Part shown: one piece after another, positions 1 through 8,298 of the stretch
Position numbering within the stretch: position 1 is the stretch's first letter
Layout: each line of letters starts with the position of its first letter
Virus record (IMG/VR): IMGVR_UViG_3300027156_000031
Span: 1-28,865 of that record
Direction: 5' to 3' (one strand)
DNA from: a virus
Length of the DNA stretch: 28,865 nucleotides
Notes under the pieces: model-generated
What the model was told of the DNA's origin: nothing
The model's input: the letters and a program-made list of their open reading frames with translations, nothing else
Databases searched by the model: none
Position numbers and translations under genes: made by a program

Positions 1-132
1 TGCGTACTCTGGAACATTCGTAGAGTAAGAAGTTGTTGAAGTAGGTGCAGGCGACCCACCGCCTCCTCCGCCTTTACCTTTATGGTATCCAGGATGTTGT
101 AATACACCGATTCTAAATTTATTGTTAAACAT
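1..132 (-). CDS. Gly-rich phage virion protein, N-terminal 44 aa only (runs off window)
   Basis: An ATG at 132 opens a frame with no stop before the window edge, so only the first 44 residues are visible. They read MFNNKFRIGVLQHPGYHKGK, then six glycines, a Ser/Pro/Thr stretch and a VPEYA motif. A Gly-rich linker followed by a PAPT...PEYA segment is, from memory, typical of large internal or tail virion proteins in aquatic podoviruses; this assignment is inferred. The start lies 2 bases after the stop of the GNAT-like gene, so it belongs to the same operon. The upstream sequence offers no strong ribosome binding site, so translational coupling is likely. The C-terminal bulk and real function are outside the window. 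Confidence 0.6.
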   Translation of the reverse strand, partial: MFNNKFRIGVLQHPGYHKGKGGGGGGSPAPTSTTSYSTNVPEYA

Positions 133-134
133 AA

Positions 135-554
135 TTAATTGTCCACTGGTAATTCATAAAAAACAAACCTTGCCTTATATCCTTCAGCTTCCCAGAATTT
201 CTTCCAACCTGGTCTGCCGTAGGACTCCATTACTTCACATCCGTGATCCTTGCAAAATCTTAACAGTATAGGAAAGCCTACAACTCTCCAGCTGTGAAAA
301 TCTTTACCGCCTACAAAGTGCAACATTAAAACTCTTTTTTGAGGGTAATCATAAATTTCTGTGATCCAGAAACCTACAACACCTCTTTCATCAAACGCAA
401 TCCATAACTGTTGTGCTGGATTGTTAATAACACCTTGACGCATATCATCTGCGGTATAACGTCCGTATGTATACTTAGCGCACTTTTCTGCGTAAGCATT
501 TATTTCTGGCCATGCACGATCAATATATTCTTTAGGTACTAAAGAGACTTCCAT
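135..554 (-). CDS. GNAT-fold acetyltransferase-like phage protein
   Basis: This 139-aa protein matches the layout of the GNAT-like proteins common among phage late genes. An N-terminal helix region (YIDRAWPEINAYAEKCAKYT) is followed by a strand with LWIAFDERGVVGFWITEI, a strand RVLMLHFVGG, a helix (GFPILLRFCKDHGCEVM), and a C-terminal GRPGWKKFWEAEGY segment that resembles the acceptor end of GNAT enzymes. It begins with an ATG overlapping the preceding stop (TAATG). In T7-like phages small proteins of this type lie near internal virion genes, so the product may be a virion or core-assembly protein rather than an enzyme. I see no clear acetyl-CoA pyrophosphate loop (Q/RxxGxG/A), so catalysis is uncertain. 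Fold call fairly sure, substrate unknown. Confidence 0.65.
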   Translation of the reverse strand: MEVSLVPKEYIDRAWPEINAYAEKCAKYTYGRYTADDMRQGVINNPAQQLWIAFDERGVVGFWITEIYDYPQKRVLMLHFVGGKDFHSWRVVGFPILLRFCKDHGCEVMESYGRPGWKKFWEAEGYKARFVFYELPVDN

Positions 555-1111
555 TAGATCTGTGTATTTTGGTTATTTTGCATCATAAATGATAATTGTT
601 GTAATGCATCAGGCCCTGTAGTTCTAGGTGGAGGGGCTATATTATTATTAGTATTACCACCAGCAGAAGTATTGCTTGATGTATAGTAATTACCATAAGG
701 ATTCCATTGTTGTCCTTGAGATCCACCATATGGATTATTATTTAAACCTTGACGACTAAACATTGATTCTTGTTGTTGGCCGTAAGGTATTCCAGTAAAA
801 GATCCTACCGTGCCTTGAGGAGCGTATGGGTTTGTGGTTTGTTGATTAAACACACCAGAACTATACAGTCCAGCTAATATAGAGGCTATACCACTATCGC
901 TATTAACACCATTGTTAAACGCTTCTCCACCTATATTTGATCTTGTAGGCTGTGAACTATACTTTGCATAATCAGTGCTATATGGATTGGGCTGTGGTTG
1001 TGTATATGTAAAATTGTTTGGTTGTTGTTGTGGGTTTTGTGCAGCAATTTGCTGGATAACATTATTCATTAAACCACCGCCTTTGCCTGATCCTCCTGTT
1101 CCTGATCCCAT
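554..1111 (-). CDS. Q/N/G/Y-rich low-complexity virion-region protein
   Basis: I do not recognise a family for this 185-aa protein. It opens with a Gly/Ser-rich segment (MGSGTGGSGKGGG). The rest is dominated by Asn, Gln, Gly, Ser, Tyr and Pro, with runs such as QNPQQQPNNF and repeated NPY(G/S/A) motifs near residues 42, 94, 127 and 137. A short hydrophobic stretch (GIASILAGLYSSGVF) sits near residue 75. The composition is prion-like and probably disordered. The ATG at 1111 has AGGAAAATC just upstream, a good ribosome binding site. It lies 8 bases after the 528-aa virion protein and overlaps the GNAT-like gene, so it is co-expressed with ejection or tail proteins. A flexible internal or ejected protein is a guess from context only. 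Confidence 0.6.
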   Translation of the reverse strand: MGSGTGGSGKGGGLMNNVIQQIAAQNPQQQPNNFTYTQPQPNPYSTDYAKYSSQPTRSNIGGEAFNNGVNSDSGIASILAGLYSSGVFNQQTTNPYAPQGTVGSFTGIPYGQQQESMFSRQGLNNNPYGGSQGQQWNPYGNYYTSSNTSAGGNTNNNIAPPPRTTGPDALQQLSFMMQNNQNTQI

Positions 1112-1118
1112 GATTTTC

Positions 1119-2705
1119 CTATGCTGGTAATAATTTATATGATTTAGTATCTGCTGCTATATCTTTTGCTTTTCTGCGTTTAGCTTTAATACGATCCATC
1201 ATGGCATATAAACGTTTAGCACCAGCATCTGTAGAGCCGTTGCCTAATTCAGATACAATCCTTGCTGGAATAACAAATTCACCTTCAGCTAATCTTGCAG
1301 CTTGCTTGCCGCCTATTGTAGCAGGTATTGAGTCAGATACACCATCGCCTGGTCCCTTTAATAAACGACCACCATCTGAGTAATCACCTAAATGACTATC
1401 CATTAAACCACCACGCTTAGCTTCTTGAGCAATTTGTTGTTTGGCTTGAGCTTCTAACATAGCTTGTCTTTGCATAACTGGCATTAGATCAAGTTCTCCC
1501 AATGCGCCTACTGGTTGCAATCCAGTTGCTAAATCATCTTTTAGGGTTCGTTTTCTCATATTTTTCATCATTGCATAAGCTCTTTGATCTGGGCTCATGC
1601 CTGCATACTCTTGTTCATATTGAACAATACCTGGACCGCCCATGGCATCACCTGGATCACGAGCCACAATAGGAGCAAATCCATCTGGTGTAGGTGACAT
1701 TAAGTTAACACCTTTGTTCATGGTTTCTATAGAGCGTAATTGTTTTTCTATATCTACCTTACCTTTAGATTTATATCTGTCAATGCCCATAAGCCCACCA
1801 TCCGCTGATCCGTATGTTTTGGCCCTATAGTCTGGGTATGTTGCTGCGTAATATGGATCAGGCCTTGTTGGAAACGAGCCCTTAAAGTCTTTGCCTAATT
1901 TTTTTAAACCAAAAGGATTTTCTTCTTCTTTTGCTGGGTTATATCTTGGTAATCCGTCTCCCATAAGTCCTATTACTGGCCCAGCTAAAGCTGAAGCAGC
2001 ATTTAAAGCTACACCGTCACCTTTTAAAAACTGCATAGGATTTTGTTTTGCAAAGCTTAATCCAGAAGAAAAGTTTTCAAATGCAGTTGGGGCTGAAGCA
2101 AATGAAGGAAAGGCTGATGCTGCGGATGCTGTAGATGCTGATGGAAGACTTGGAATAAAACTTTTCATTTGATCAGCAGCAGCTTGAGTTGGAATAATTC
2201 CACTTTGACCAGCAAATGATTTTACAGGGTCAAGCGTAAATGAGCTTCCTAATGTTTTTGAAAACGGTTCTGTTGTTGTTTTTAAAGCCGCATCAGCAGT
2301 TAGATTAAATGCTTTAGCGCCAGCATCTACGCCTTGTTGGGCTAACGTAGAGGCTTTTGAAATATCTGCACCTAATTTACCACCTGACCATGCGCCAAGA
2401 CCAGCCATAATGCCTTGGCCAATATCGCCTGTCATTGCATAACTTATAAGCCCTACACCACCTGCCAAAAGTGGCAATGGAATGCCCATAGCTGCACCAG
2501 CAATACCAGCTACAGTAGGTAATAATGAGCTTAGGAAACCAGCTTCAGGAAGGCCTGTTTTAGGGTTAGTTGATAATGGTTTGCCGTTATGGTCTAACGA
2601 TAGTTTATTAAGAGCACGTAGCTCCTCAGGGGTCATATGGACGAGTTTACTGTCCTTGTTACGACCTTGGGATTCGAGATGTTTGGCGGCTAGTGCTAGA
2701 CTCAT
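1119..2705 (-). CDS. Large virion protein with membrane-active Gly/Ala-rich segment (candidate internal/ejection protein)
   Basis: The product is 528 aa. Residues about 57-107 form a long hydrophobic Gly/Ala-rich stretch (LLPTVAGIAGAAMGIPLPLL and following) able to enter membranes, as in phage ejection proteins. The middle is Ser/Ala/Pro-rich and probably flexible. Residues about 250-310 are charged, with DPYYAATYPDYRAKTYGSADGG. The C-terminal 85 residues hold a block I recognise from many marine podovirus proteins: KGPGDGVSDSIPATIGGK, AEGEFVIPARIVSELGNGS and DAGAKRLYAMMDRIK. The ATG at 2705 has GGTGA upstream, a weak site. A 67-base AT-rich gap separates it from the preceding gene; I find no convincing promoter or terminator there. 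Delivery into the host envelope is inferred from the hydrophobic segment and position near the end of the late operon. Confidence 0.65.
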   Translation of the reverse strand: MSLALAAKHLESQGRNKDSKLVHMTPEELRALNKLSLDHNGKPLSTNPKTGLPEAGFLSSLLPTVAGIAGAAMGIPLPLLAGGVGLISYAMTGDIGQGIMAGLGAWSGGKLGADISKASTLAQQGVDAGAKAFNLTADAALKTTTEPFSKTLGSSFTLDPVKSFAGQSGIIPTQAAADQMKSFIPSLPSASTASAASAFPSFASAPTAFENFSSGLSFAKQNPMQFLKGDGVALNAASALAGPVIGLMGDGLPRYNPAKEEENPFGLKKLGKDFKGSFPTRPDPYYAATYPDYRAKTYGSADGGLMGIDRYKSKGKVDIEKQLRSIETMNKGVNLMSPTPDGFAPIVARDPGDAMGGPGIVQYEQEYAGMSPDQRAYAMMKNMRKRTLKDDLATGLQPVGALGELDLMPVMQRQAMLEAQAKQQIAQEAKRGGLMDSHLGDYSDGGRLLKGPGDGVSDSIPATIGGKQAARLAEGEFVIPARIVSELGNGSTDAGAKRLYAMMDRIKAKRRKAKDIAADTKSYKLLPA

Positions 2706-2772
2706 AATTTCACCATAATGTTAATATTGACATTTTAAACTATTTCTAATAAAAATCATTGCTTTTTCTTCT

Positions 2773-3438
2773 CTAACGTGCGGAAACAAAGGTTATTGTG
2801 CCTATTGCCGAAGGTATTGATGGGTGAGCAAAAGGGCTAGTTTGAGCTACTTTATGTTCCATATATATCCCATCTACAACAGGTGAATCATCAGCCGCTT
2901 TGCCTGTTGCCCAGTATAATTGAATAACATCGTTAGCATTTAAAGTAAACATTACAAAGGATACTGCTAATGCATAACCAAAGACTCCTGCACTTTTACG
3001 AGCAGGGATAGTAAATTTACTAGTTGAACCTGGAAGATTAGTTCCATTAATGCGTAACCAAACATCTACATCATGTTGAGTATTGTCCGTATTAACATAT
3101 TGTAGACTATAATCTATTTTATAAACCCCTGCATATGTTGCTGTAGCAGCATTAGAAGCTAAAGTAAATCCACTTCCTGAATCTAAGGTGCTCCATTTAA
3201 CTATAGTAGGTGTGTTATCAGCTGTTGCATACTGGTCAGTTAAATCTGATGCACCTATATGAGGAAAGGTTAACGCTGAACCACCGTCAGGTATTACAAG
3301 CGCCCTAGTAAAGTTATCTATCTGTGAAAAGTATAAGCGTAATACGTTTGATATTTGATCTTGGTATTGTTGGCTATAATCAGTTGTAGCATTAGGTAAA
3401 CTTGGGGCTACAATAGGTGTAAGTTGTGCTTGTGCCAT
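2773..3438 (-). CDS. Fibre-like virion protein with C1q/TNF-type jelly-roll domain
   Basis: This 221-aa protein has a short N-terminal helical part (QQYQDQISNVLRLYFSQIDN) that could trimerise. It is followed by a beta-rich domain of about 140 residues. The segment ATYAGVYKIDYSLQYVNTDN, then VDVWLRINGTNLPGS, and later LNANDVIQLYWAT follows the strand pattern of C1q/TNF-like jelly rolls found at the tips of phage fibres. The ATG overlaps the stop of the 739-aa hub gene (TAATG), linking the two in one translation unit. An attachment or appendage protein fitted to the tail hub is the likely role. The jelly-roll call rests on pattern recognition and would need a structure prediction. Confidence 0.6.
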   Translation of the reverse strand: MAQAQLTPIVAPSLPNATTDYSQQYQDQISNVLRLYFSQIDNFTRALVIPDGGSALTFPHIGASDLTDQYATADNTPTIVKWSTLDSGSGFTLASNAATATYAGVYKIDYSLQYVNTDNTQHDVDVWLRINGTNLPGSTSKFTIPARKSAGVFGYALAVSFVMFTLNANDVIQLYWATGKAADDSPVVDGIYMEHKVAQTSPFAHPSIPSAIGTITFVSAR

Positions 3439-5657
3439 TATCTTTTGCCGTCTGGTTTAACATCAATACGAGGAATACCTAATTGCCACGCTACACCAAG
3501 ATCTGTTGATCTAATTTCAAATGACATTTGACGGGCTCTTAGTCTTGTATAAACTTGACCTGTAAATTTAGGAACAATATATTGCGTAATAGTTGAGTAA
3601 TTTTGTCCACTAGTCACTGTATCAACATCTGAAGGTTCTTGTGATGATCCAGAATTTTGACGGCCATACAATGTCATTGTAACGGAAGGTGCATTAACAC
3701 TTGAACCATTGAAATTGACATCAGGCAACATACGCCATACAAAACCAAGATGCTCGCCAGCTTCAATACCAAAATCAGATGATTGGATATAGGCTTCAAT
3801 AGGTTGTGGGCTACTTGTAGATACGTCATCATTTCCTACCTCATGGTATAAAAGTCTTCGGTTGTAGTCAGCGGCCACTGGGTTAGGTTGAATACCATAT
3901 TGTAACCAAGCAGTTCTTGCCATAGTACCATATGACCATACTTTGTCTACATAGTTATAAATAATATAACGGTCTACTGTAGTGCCAGCACTATTTTGAG
4001 TTACATAAAACCACCATACCTCATTGTATCCTTCATTAGATCCAGAGAAGATTTGGAATGCTTGGTCAACGTTAATATCTTCAAAAATAAATTGACGTAA
4101 TGAACACGGTAATGTTGAAACTACACCAGTGTATTGGTAGAACTTATCTTTACCCATCCAGTAGGTTACGTTATTCACTGTAACAGCTGCGTTAGGGGCA
4201 ATGATAGAAATATTATCCATCAATACTTGGAATGCCCATACATAAGGATAGCCAACATACTGCATTGAATAGAGGCAGGAATTAGTCCATATCAAAATTT
4301 CTTGACGGGTTGTAATGCCTGTTACAATAAAAGAACCATTAGCTAATGTAAATTCACCAGATTGATTTGTTGTTTCTGGAACCCATTGGTATGGATTACC
4401 TTGGTCAGACCATCTTACAATCATAGGATTAAATGCTGTATTAGGTGTTCCTACTTCATATGGATTGGATCCTAAACAAACTAAAAATTGCTCTGTAGCT
4501 GAGGTTAAAATTTGATTGGTTGTTTTTGGTACAAAAGTACCACTAAACCCTGCTGCTGTAGATAATGTAGATAAGTATGAACCACGAGTTGATACACCTC
4601 CAGAGTCTAACCAATAGAATATTGGGCCGCCACGAGGAGCATAAGCTAAGTTAGAGCCAAAGTTATCTTGAGACCAAAGTCTTAATTGTTGTGTAATACC
4701 AGATGTAAATCCAGTTCCCCAACCACGAGTAGCAGACACTGGTATTCTAACTACAACAGTTCCACCAAGGCCAGACGCTGTAGCATTAGCAGGATAACTA
4801 GCAGAGCCAAATACAGTTGATATTGTATATTTATTTGCATTGACTACAGTCACTTGGAACGCTTGTTCTAGTATAGTCTTTACAATACCTGAAACATTAT
4901 TTTGTACAGAGCTAAAATATATCCAGTTACCAGTTGTTAATCCATGACCAGTTTGATTAACTGACACTGTAGTACTTGTATTAATTGTATCAAATGGATT
5001 GGTTAAGGTAGTACCTGTAGTTGCAATAGCACCAGTCCACGGGCCAGCACCCCATCCAGTACCAATCGTTGCAATGTCATTACCAATAGGGTATTGAAAT
5101 GCTAGTGTAACCGTGCCACCACCACTTGCTGTAGACGAAGCGTTTGTTGCAGCTAAAATAGTAAATGTAGTTGTAGAAGGTACGGTATTAACAACGTATT
5201 CACCGCTAATCGTTAAACCACCTACAGCGGCTGTAGATGTTACTGTAACGTAATCACCAATTGCTGGATTGTAATTACCATCTGTAATAGTCACTACGTT
5301 AGATCCAGACACTGTAGCGAGTGGGCTTGCTGCTAATTGATTTGGAGGAGCTAAGGCTGTGCCGTCTGTTTGAACAATAGGAGTAATGTCATAGTAAATA
5401 CCACCAAAAAATATGTAGTATTTTTTACTTGTACCTAAAGATAAGTAGTTTGATAAGCCATCAGAATCAGTCCATGTCCATAAAGAACGTGCAATGCCGT
5501 CAAACTGATCTGTGTCTACTTGTACCCAGCCACCAATCTTTTCAGCTTGACCTGAACGGAAGCGGATCTTATCACCGTCATAGAAACCACCCTCATTGGA
5601 GTAGTCGGTTCCTTCACGGTTAATCCCAGCTCTATATGTTAATTTTTGTAATGGCAT
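3438..5657 (-). CDS. Large tail hub/stabilisation protein (P22 gp10-like)
   Basis: The product is 739 aa, the largest in the window. Its N-terminus carries the signature YSNEGGFYDGDKIRFRSG followed by EKIGGW, which I associate with the widespread podoviral tail hub or DNA-stabilisation proteins related to P22 gp10. The interior is beta-rich, with repeated Val/Thr/Ser strands and an NxVTITDGNYNPAIGDYVTV segment. Later blocks include MIVRWSDQGNPYQWVPE, TRQEILIWTNSCLYSMQYVG and KFYQYTGVVSTLPCSLRQF, typical of the propeller-like body of this family. The ATG overlaps the lysozyme stop (TAATG). It probably forms the lower tail ring or nozzle below the adaptors at 20-22 kb. Family call is good; the exact position in the tail is inferred. 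Confidence 0.7.
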   Translation of the reverse strand: MPLQKLTYRAGINREGTDYSNEGGFYDGDKIRFRSGQAEKIGGWVQVDTDQFDGIARSLWTWTDSDGLSNYLSLGTSKKYYIFFGGIYYDITPIVQTDGTALAPPNQLAASPLATVSGSNVVTITDGNYNPAIGDYVTVTSTAAVGGLTISGEYVVNTVPSTTTFTILAATNASSTASGGGTVTLAFQYPIGNDIATIGTGWGAGPWTGAIATTGTTLTNPFDTINTSTTVSVNQTGHGLTTGNWIYFSSVQNNVSGIVKTILEQAFQVTVVNANKYTISTVFGSASYPANATASGLGGTVVVRIPVSATRGWGTGFTSGITQQLRLWSQDNFGSNLAYAPRGGPIFYWLDSGGVSTRGSYLSTLSTAAGFSGTFVPKTTNQILTSATEQFLVCLGSNPYEVGTPNTAFNPMIVRWSDQGNPYQWVPETTNQSGEFTLANGSFIVTGITTRQEILIWTNSCLYSMQYVGYPYVWAFQVLMDNISIIAPNAAVTVNNVTYWMGKDKFYQYTGVVSTLPCSLRQFIFEDINVDQAFQIFSGSNEGYNEVWWFYVTQNSAGTTVDRYIIYNYVDKVWSYGTMARTAWLQYGIQPNPVAADYNRRLLYHEVGNDDVSTSSPQPIEAYIQSSDFGIEAGEHLGFVWRMLPDVNFNGSSVNAPSVTMTLYGRQNSGSSQEPSDVDTVTSGQNYSTITQYIVPKFTGQVYTRLRARQMSFEIRSTDLGVAWQLGIPRIDVKPDGKR

Positions 5658-6106
5658 TATTTACTTTCAAAGAGTGCTTTTTCATCTAATCTACGGATTT
5701 GTAAACCTCGTAGTATTTTACCACCTGCACGACAATACTTGACTAACGACTCCATAGCCGCCTTTTTATCGCCACGAAGCAACGCTTGACGGAGTGTTGA
5801 TCGCTGAAATGTACCAAGGCCAAGGTTAAAGGCAAAAGATACAAGGCAATCAAATTCACATTGTCTAAGAGGCACGTTAGGTAGCATCTTATGTATTCCA
5901 AGCTCAAAACGCCTAAGGTCGGATTTAAGAATTCCATCTATTTCATTGCTCGTAAAAGTGCGGTTCCATTCAGTTGGGAGTAACTTACCATCATTGATAA
6001 GATGGCCCACACCAACGGTCCATAACCCAGCAGGACATTTATAAGGCTTAGAGCGGATGCCTTCGTGATGCTTAATAAGAGCGATGCCAGCTTTTGATAC
6101 ATTCAC
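5657..6106 (-). CDS. Endolysin: GH24 (T4-type) lysozyme
   Basis: This 149-aa muramidase cuts the glycan strands of peptidoglycan at lysis. The catalytic block is visible at residues 13-35: HHEG with Glu15, then CPAGLWTVGVGH containing Cys24 and Thr30. Aligned to T4 lysozyme (Glu11, Asp20, Thr26) this is a Glu-Cys-Thr triad, a form frequent in phage lysozymes. The rest (FDCLVSFAFNLGLGTFQRST, then a Gly-Lys-rich GRxxR tail) follows the family. There is no signal or SAR anchor, so release needs a holin. The start is GTG at 6106, directly after the holin-like stop; no better in-frame start exists and the site upstream is weak, so translation is probably coupled. It is the last gene of the lysis cluster. 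Confidence 0.93.
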   Translation of the reverse strand: MNVSKAGIALIKHHEGIRSKPYKCPAGLWTVGVGHLINDGKLLPTEWNRTFTSNEIDGILKSDLRRFELGIHKMLPNVPLRQCEFDCLVSFAFNLGLGTFQRSTLRQALLRGDKKAAMESLVKYCRAGGKILRGLQIRRLDEKALFESK

Positions 6107-6592
6107 TTATTTCTTTTCCCAAGTTCTAGCACCAAAGTAGAATCCTATAATAGAGCCTACAATAGCCATTTCATCAGATGAGAATATAACATCCATAGAT
6201 TCACGACTAAACCCTACAGTATTTACAGCCCAAACAAAGCCAGCTATATCTACAAATAAAAGTAGTCCTACAAAAGTAAAAGCAACAATAGGACGAACGC
6301 TTGCGTTAAGAGTTCTAACCCATGGTGCTGCGTCATGTACAAGTTTTGCATCGTGTTCATAAAGTGCTTGACGTTCTTGTGCGAATGTTTCTGCATACGT
6401 ACCCTCCAATTCAATAGCTGCTATTTTTTCTTGTGATACAAAGCCTTTTTCAGCCATAAGTAAAGCTTGTTCATTTTGTAGTCTAGCCATTTCACGTTCA
6501 TGTGATTGATCTCCCTTTTGTTGGAAGAAGCCAAGGATACTTGGTAGACCTGCGGTTGCAAAACCTAAAATTGAACTTAAGATACTAAACAT
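6107..6592 (-). CDS. Putative holin with three membrane segments
   Basis: The 161-aa product has hydrophobic segments at about residues 3-23 (ILSSILGFATAGLPSILGFF), 101-123 (PIVAFTFVGLLLFVDIAGF) and 140-156 (EMAIVGSIIGFYFGAR). A charged helical middle (residues 25-90) is rich in Glu, Gln, Lys and Ala. The RPIVAFTF...IIGFYFGxRTxEK pattern resembles the three-TM holins described for gene-transfer agents and many phages. It would permeabilise the inner membrane and release the lysozyme encoded immediately downstream. The ATG overlaps the stop of the preceding TM/coiled-coil gene (TAATG). The holin call rests on topology and neighbours. Confidence 0.7.
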   Translation of the reverse strand: MFSILSSILGFATAGLPSILGFFQQKGDQSHEREMARLQNEQALLMAEKGFVSQEKIAAIELEGTYAETFAQERQALYEHDAKLVHDAAPWVRTLNASVRPIVAFTFVGLLLFVDIAGFVWAVNTVGFSRESMDVIFSSDEMAIVGSIIGFYFGARTWEKK

Positions 6593-6864
6593 TATTTCCC
6601 CCTTCTTTGCATATCGTGTTCTTCTAAAATTCTAATACGTACATTAAGTTCACCCATTTGAGCTCTTAATTCTTCTTTTAATTTTGCTCTTGCTTCTGCT
6701 GATATAGGGCTGTCAGTCGGTACACCTTGTTCTGTAATGAGATTAGGCATTTTAGATTTGATGCTGATGAGGTCTGCTTGTATAGATGCCATTGAAGTAA
6801 GTAACCAAGCAATAGCCGAGACTATGACTGGGAACAACATATTTGCTATTTTATCCATATTCAT
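6592..6864 (-). CDS. Small TM plus coiled-coil protein of the lysis cluster (i-spanin-like or holin accessory)
   Basis: The protein is 90 aa with one hydrophobic helix at about residues 9-28 (MLFPVIVSAIAWLLTSMASI) and a charged coiled-coil-prone C-terminus (residues 57-86, SAEARAKLKEELRAQMGELN and following). A single N-terminal anchor plus periplasmic coiled coil is the layout of Rz-type inner-membrane spanins, but also of holin regulators. A strong AGGGGG site lies 5 bases before the ATG at 6864 and falls inside the tiny upstream ORF, so the two are likely coupled. No conventional lipoprotein partner gene is seen. Role in lysis is inferred from position between a micro-ORF and the holin-like gene. 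Confidence 0.6.
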   Translation of the reverse strand: MNMDKIANMLFPVIVSAIAWLLTSMASIQADLISIKSKMPNLITEQGVPTDSPISAEARAKLKEELRAQMGELNVRIRILEEHDMQRRGK

Positions 6865-6865
6865 A

Positions 6866-6934
6866 TTAACCCCCTAAACAATGTACCCAAGCGAGTAAAC
6901 AAAGTGTTATTAAAATCCCAATTAAAATTTTCAT
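6866..6934 (-). CDS. 22-aa single-TM micro-ORF in the lysis cluster
   Basis: An ATG at 6934 opens a 22-codon frame ending TAA at 6866. The peptide starts MKILIGILITLCLLAW and ends VHCLGG: one Lys, then an almost unbroken hydrophobic helix, with two Cys. It exactly fills an otherwise empty gap: the ATG is 5 bases after the preceding stop and its own stop is 1 base before the next ATG, which fits the packing of this genome. The ribosome binding site is weak (GGTAA), so coupling to the upstream glycine-rich gene is likely. It could be a small membrane lysis peptide or holin modulator. The Cys contexts do not match a good lipobox, so an o-spanin is unlikely. No family recognised. Confidence 0.5.
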   Translation of the reverse strand: MKILIGILITLCLLAWVHCLGG

Positions 6935-6939
6935 ATAAT

Positions 6940-8298
6940 TTACCAAGTTAATACTATAAGTCCAGCGCCACCATTGCCGCCACCTGTTTGATAGTCATTA
7001 GGGTTATAATTTGATGCAGCGCCACCTCCGCCTCCAGCGCCTGGCCCTCCCGTAGCTCCGTTTACATATTGTACTCCACCTGCTCCACCAGCACCTATAG
7101 AAGAATTTGCTCCAACATATCCATACCACCAACTACCTCCATCACCCGCCCAATTACCATTTGGGTATGCTCCAGGATAATTTCCTGTTCCATATTCTTT
7201 AGAACCTCCAGCGCCACCAGATGCATTTGTTGCACCAAATCCACTAATATAACTTGCACCTCCAGCTAAACCAGCGGGTCCATTAGGAGATGTTCCCCCA
7301 CTAAAACCACCAGCACCACCAGCTCCACCTGCACCTACTACAATAGATAATACATTGCCTGGAGTAACTGATATTGTTGTAGTTACTGTACTTGCGGCTC
7401 CACCGCCAGCTCCCGCTCCGCCAGCTCCGCTATAATTTCCCCAACCCGTTTGACCTCCACCACCACCACCAGTTGAAGATACACTCATGGACACAACACC
7501 AGCAGGGACAGTAAGCGAATAAGTTCCTGCAGAAGAATAAGTATTTACATTAGGATTTATTGGTGTAATAGATACAAACCCAGAACCACCATTACCAGCA
7601 TATGATCCGTGATTAGATCCTTTAGTATAATCAATATTAGCGCCTGTAGCCCCTGCACCTACAGTAACATTAATTGTCTGACCTGGCGTGACTGCAAATA
7701 CTGCAATACCTGTACCACCACCTGAGCCACCATAATTTTGAGGGCCATCATATTGAAATCCTCCACCACCACCAGCGCCAAAAGTAGGTGTAGCGGGTTT
7801 AGAAAAGTCCCCGCCTTGTGAAGAACCTGATCCATAATATGAACTACCACCTGTGCCGCCAGATTTACTTCCGCCTGTGCTATTTAATGTAGTAGATGAT
7901 GCACCAGATATAGATACTGTACCACCAGTGCCGCTTGATACGCCACCCCCACCACCATTAGCTGTTAGTGACCAGCCAGCCCTAGAAACTGTTGTTGTTC
8001 CTCCAGCGGCTCCGTTTTGTTGATACCATGAACCACCATCAAAATAAGATACTTGACCTGCACCACCACCGCCTGTAGCAGAAATACTTAACGAAGTTAC
8101 TGTAGCAGGTACTGTATAAGTATATGCTCCCGCAGCGTTATATGTAGTAGGTCCTACAGTATCTGGATAGAATTGTTTACCTGTGCCACTTTGAGTAATT
8201 AAAGCGGCTGCAGGACTTTTCCAAACTCCACCTGTTTTAGTCCATAAGCGTTGTACTTGTTTCCAAACGCCACTTTCTTTTACATAAAGTTTTGGCAT
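6940..8298 (-). CDS. Glycine-rich adhesin-like protein with two tandem Gly-rich domains
   Basis: The protein is 452 aa from the ATG at 8298. The N-terminus ([19 protein letters not shown], then WTKTGGVWKSP) is a short adaptor found on phage tail-tip proteins. Two Gly-rich domains follow, at about residues 50-235 and 236-452. Each opens with an Ala/Ser-Ala-Gly strand and a TVPAxVxSxSxS motif that leads into TGGGG, then runs of GGGG/GGSGG loops and a VTVGAG or IVVGAG strand. Such domains fit the polyglycine-II sandwich architecture known from phage S16 gp38 adhesin. I chose ATG 8298 (TAATG overlap with the previous stop) over the TTG at 8316, because [10 protein letters not shown] is the usual family start. 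It probably binds the host receptor. Confidence 0.75.
   Translation of the reverse strand: MPKLYVKESGVWKQVQRLWTKTGGVWKSPAAALITQSGTGKQFYPDTVGPTTYNAAGAYTYTVPATVTSLSISATGGGGAGQVSYFDGGSWYQQNGAAGGTTTVSRAGWSLTANGGGGGVSSGTGGTVSISGASSTTLNSTGGSKSGGTGGSSYYGSGSSQGGDFSKPATPTFGAGGGGGFQYDGPQNYGGSGGGTGIAVFAVTPGQTINVTVGAGATGANIDYTKGSNHGSYAGNGGSGFVSITPINPNVNTYSSAGTYSLTVPAGVVSMSVSSTGGGGGGQTGWGNYSGAGGAGAGGGAASTVTTTISVTPGNVLSIVVGAGGAGGAGGFSGGTSPNGPAGLAGGASYISGFGATNASGGAGGSKEYGTGNYPGAYPNGNWAGDGGSWWYGYVGANSSIGAGGAGGVQYVNGATGGPGAGGGGGAASNYNPNDYQTGGGNGGAGLIVLTW

Noticed and set aside
2706-2772. AT-rich 67-base gap examined for a micro-ORF, promoter or terminator
   Set aside because: Only a 12-codon frame without a ribosome binding site; -35/-10 pairs are poor and there is no stem-loop.
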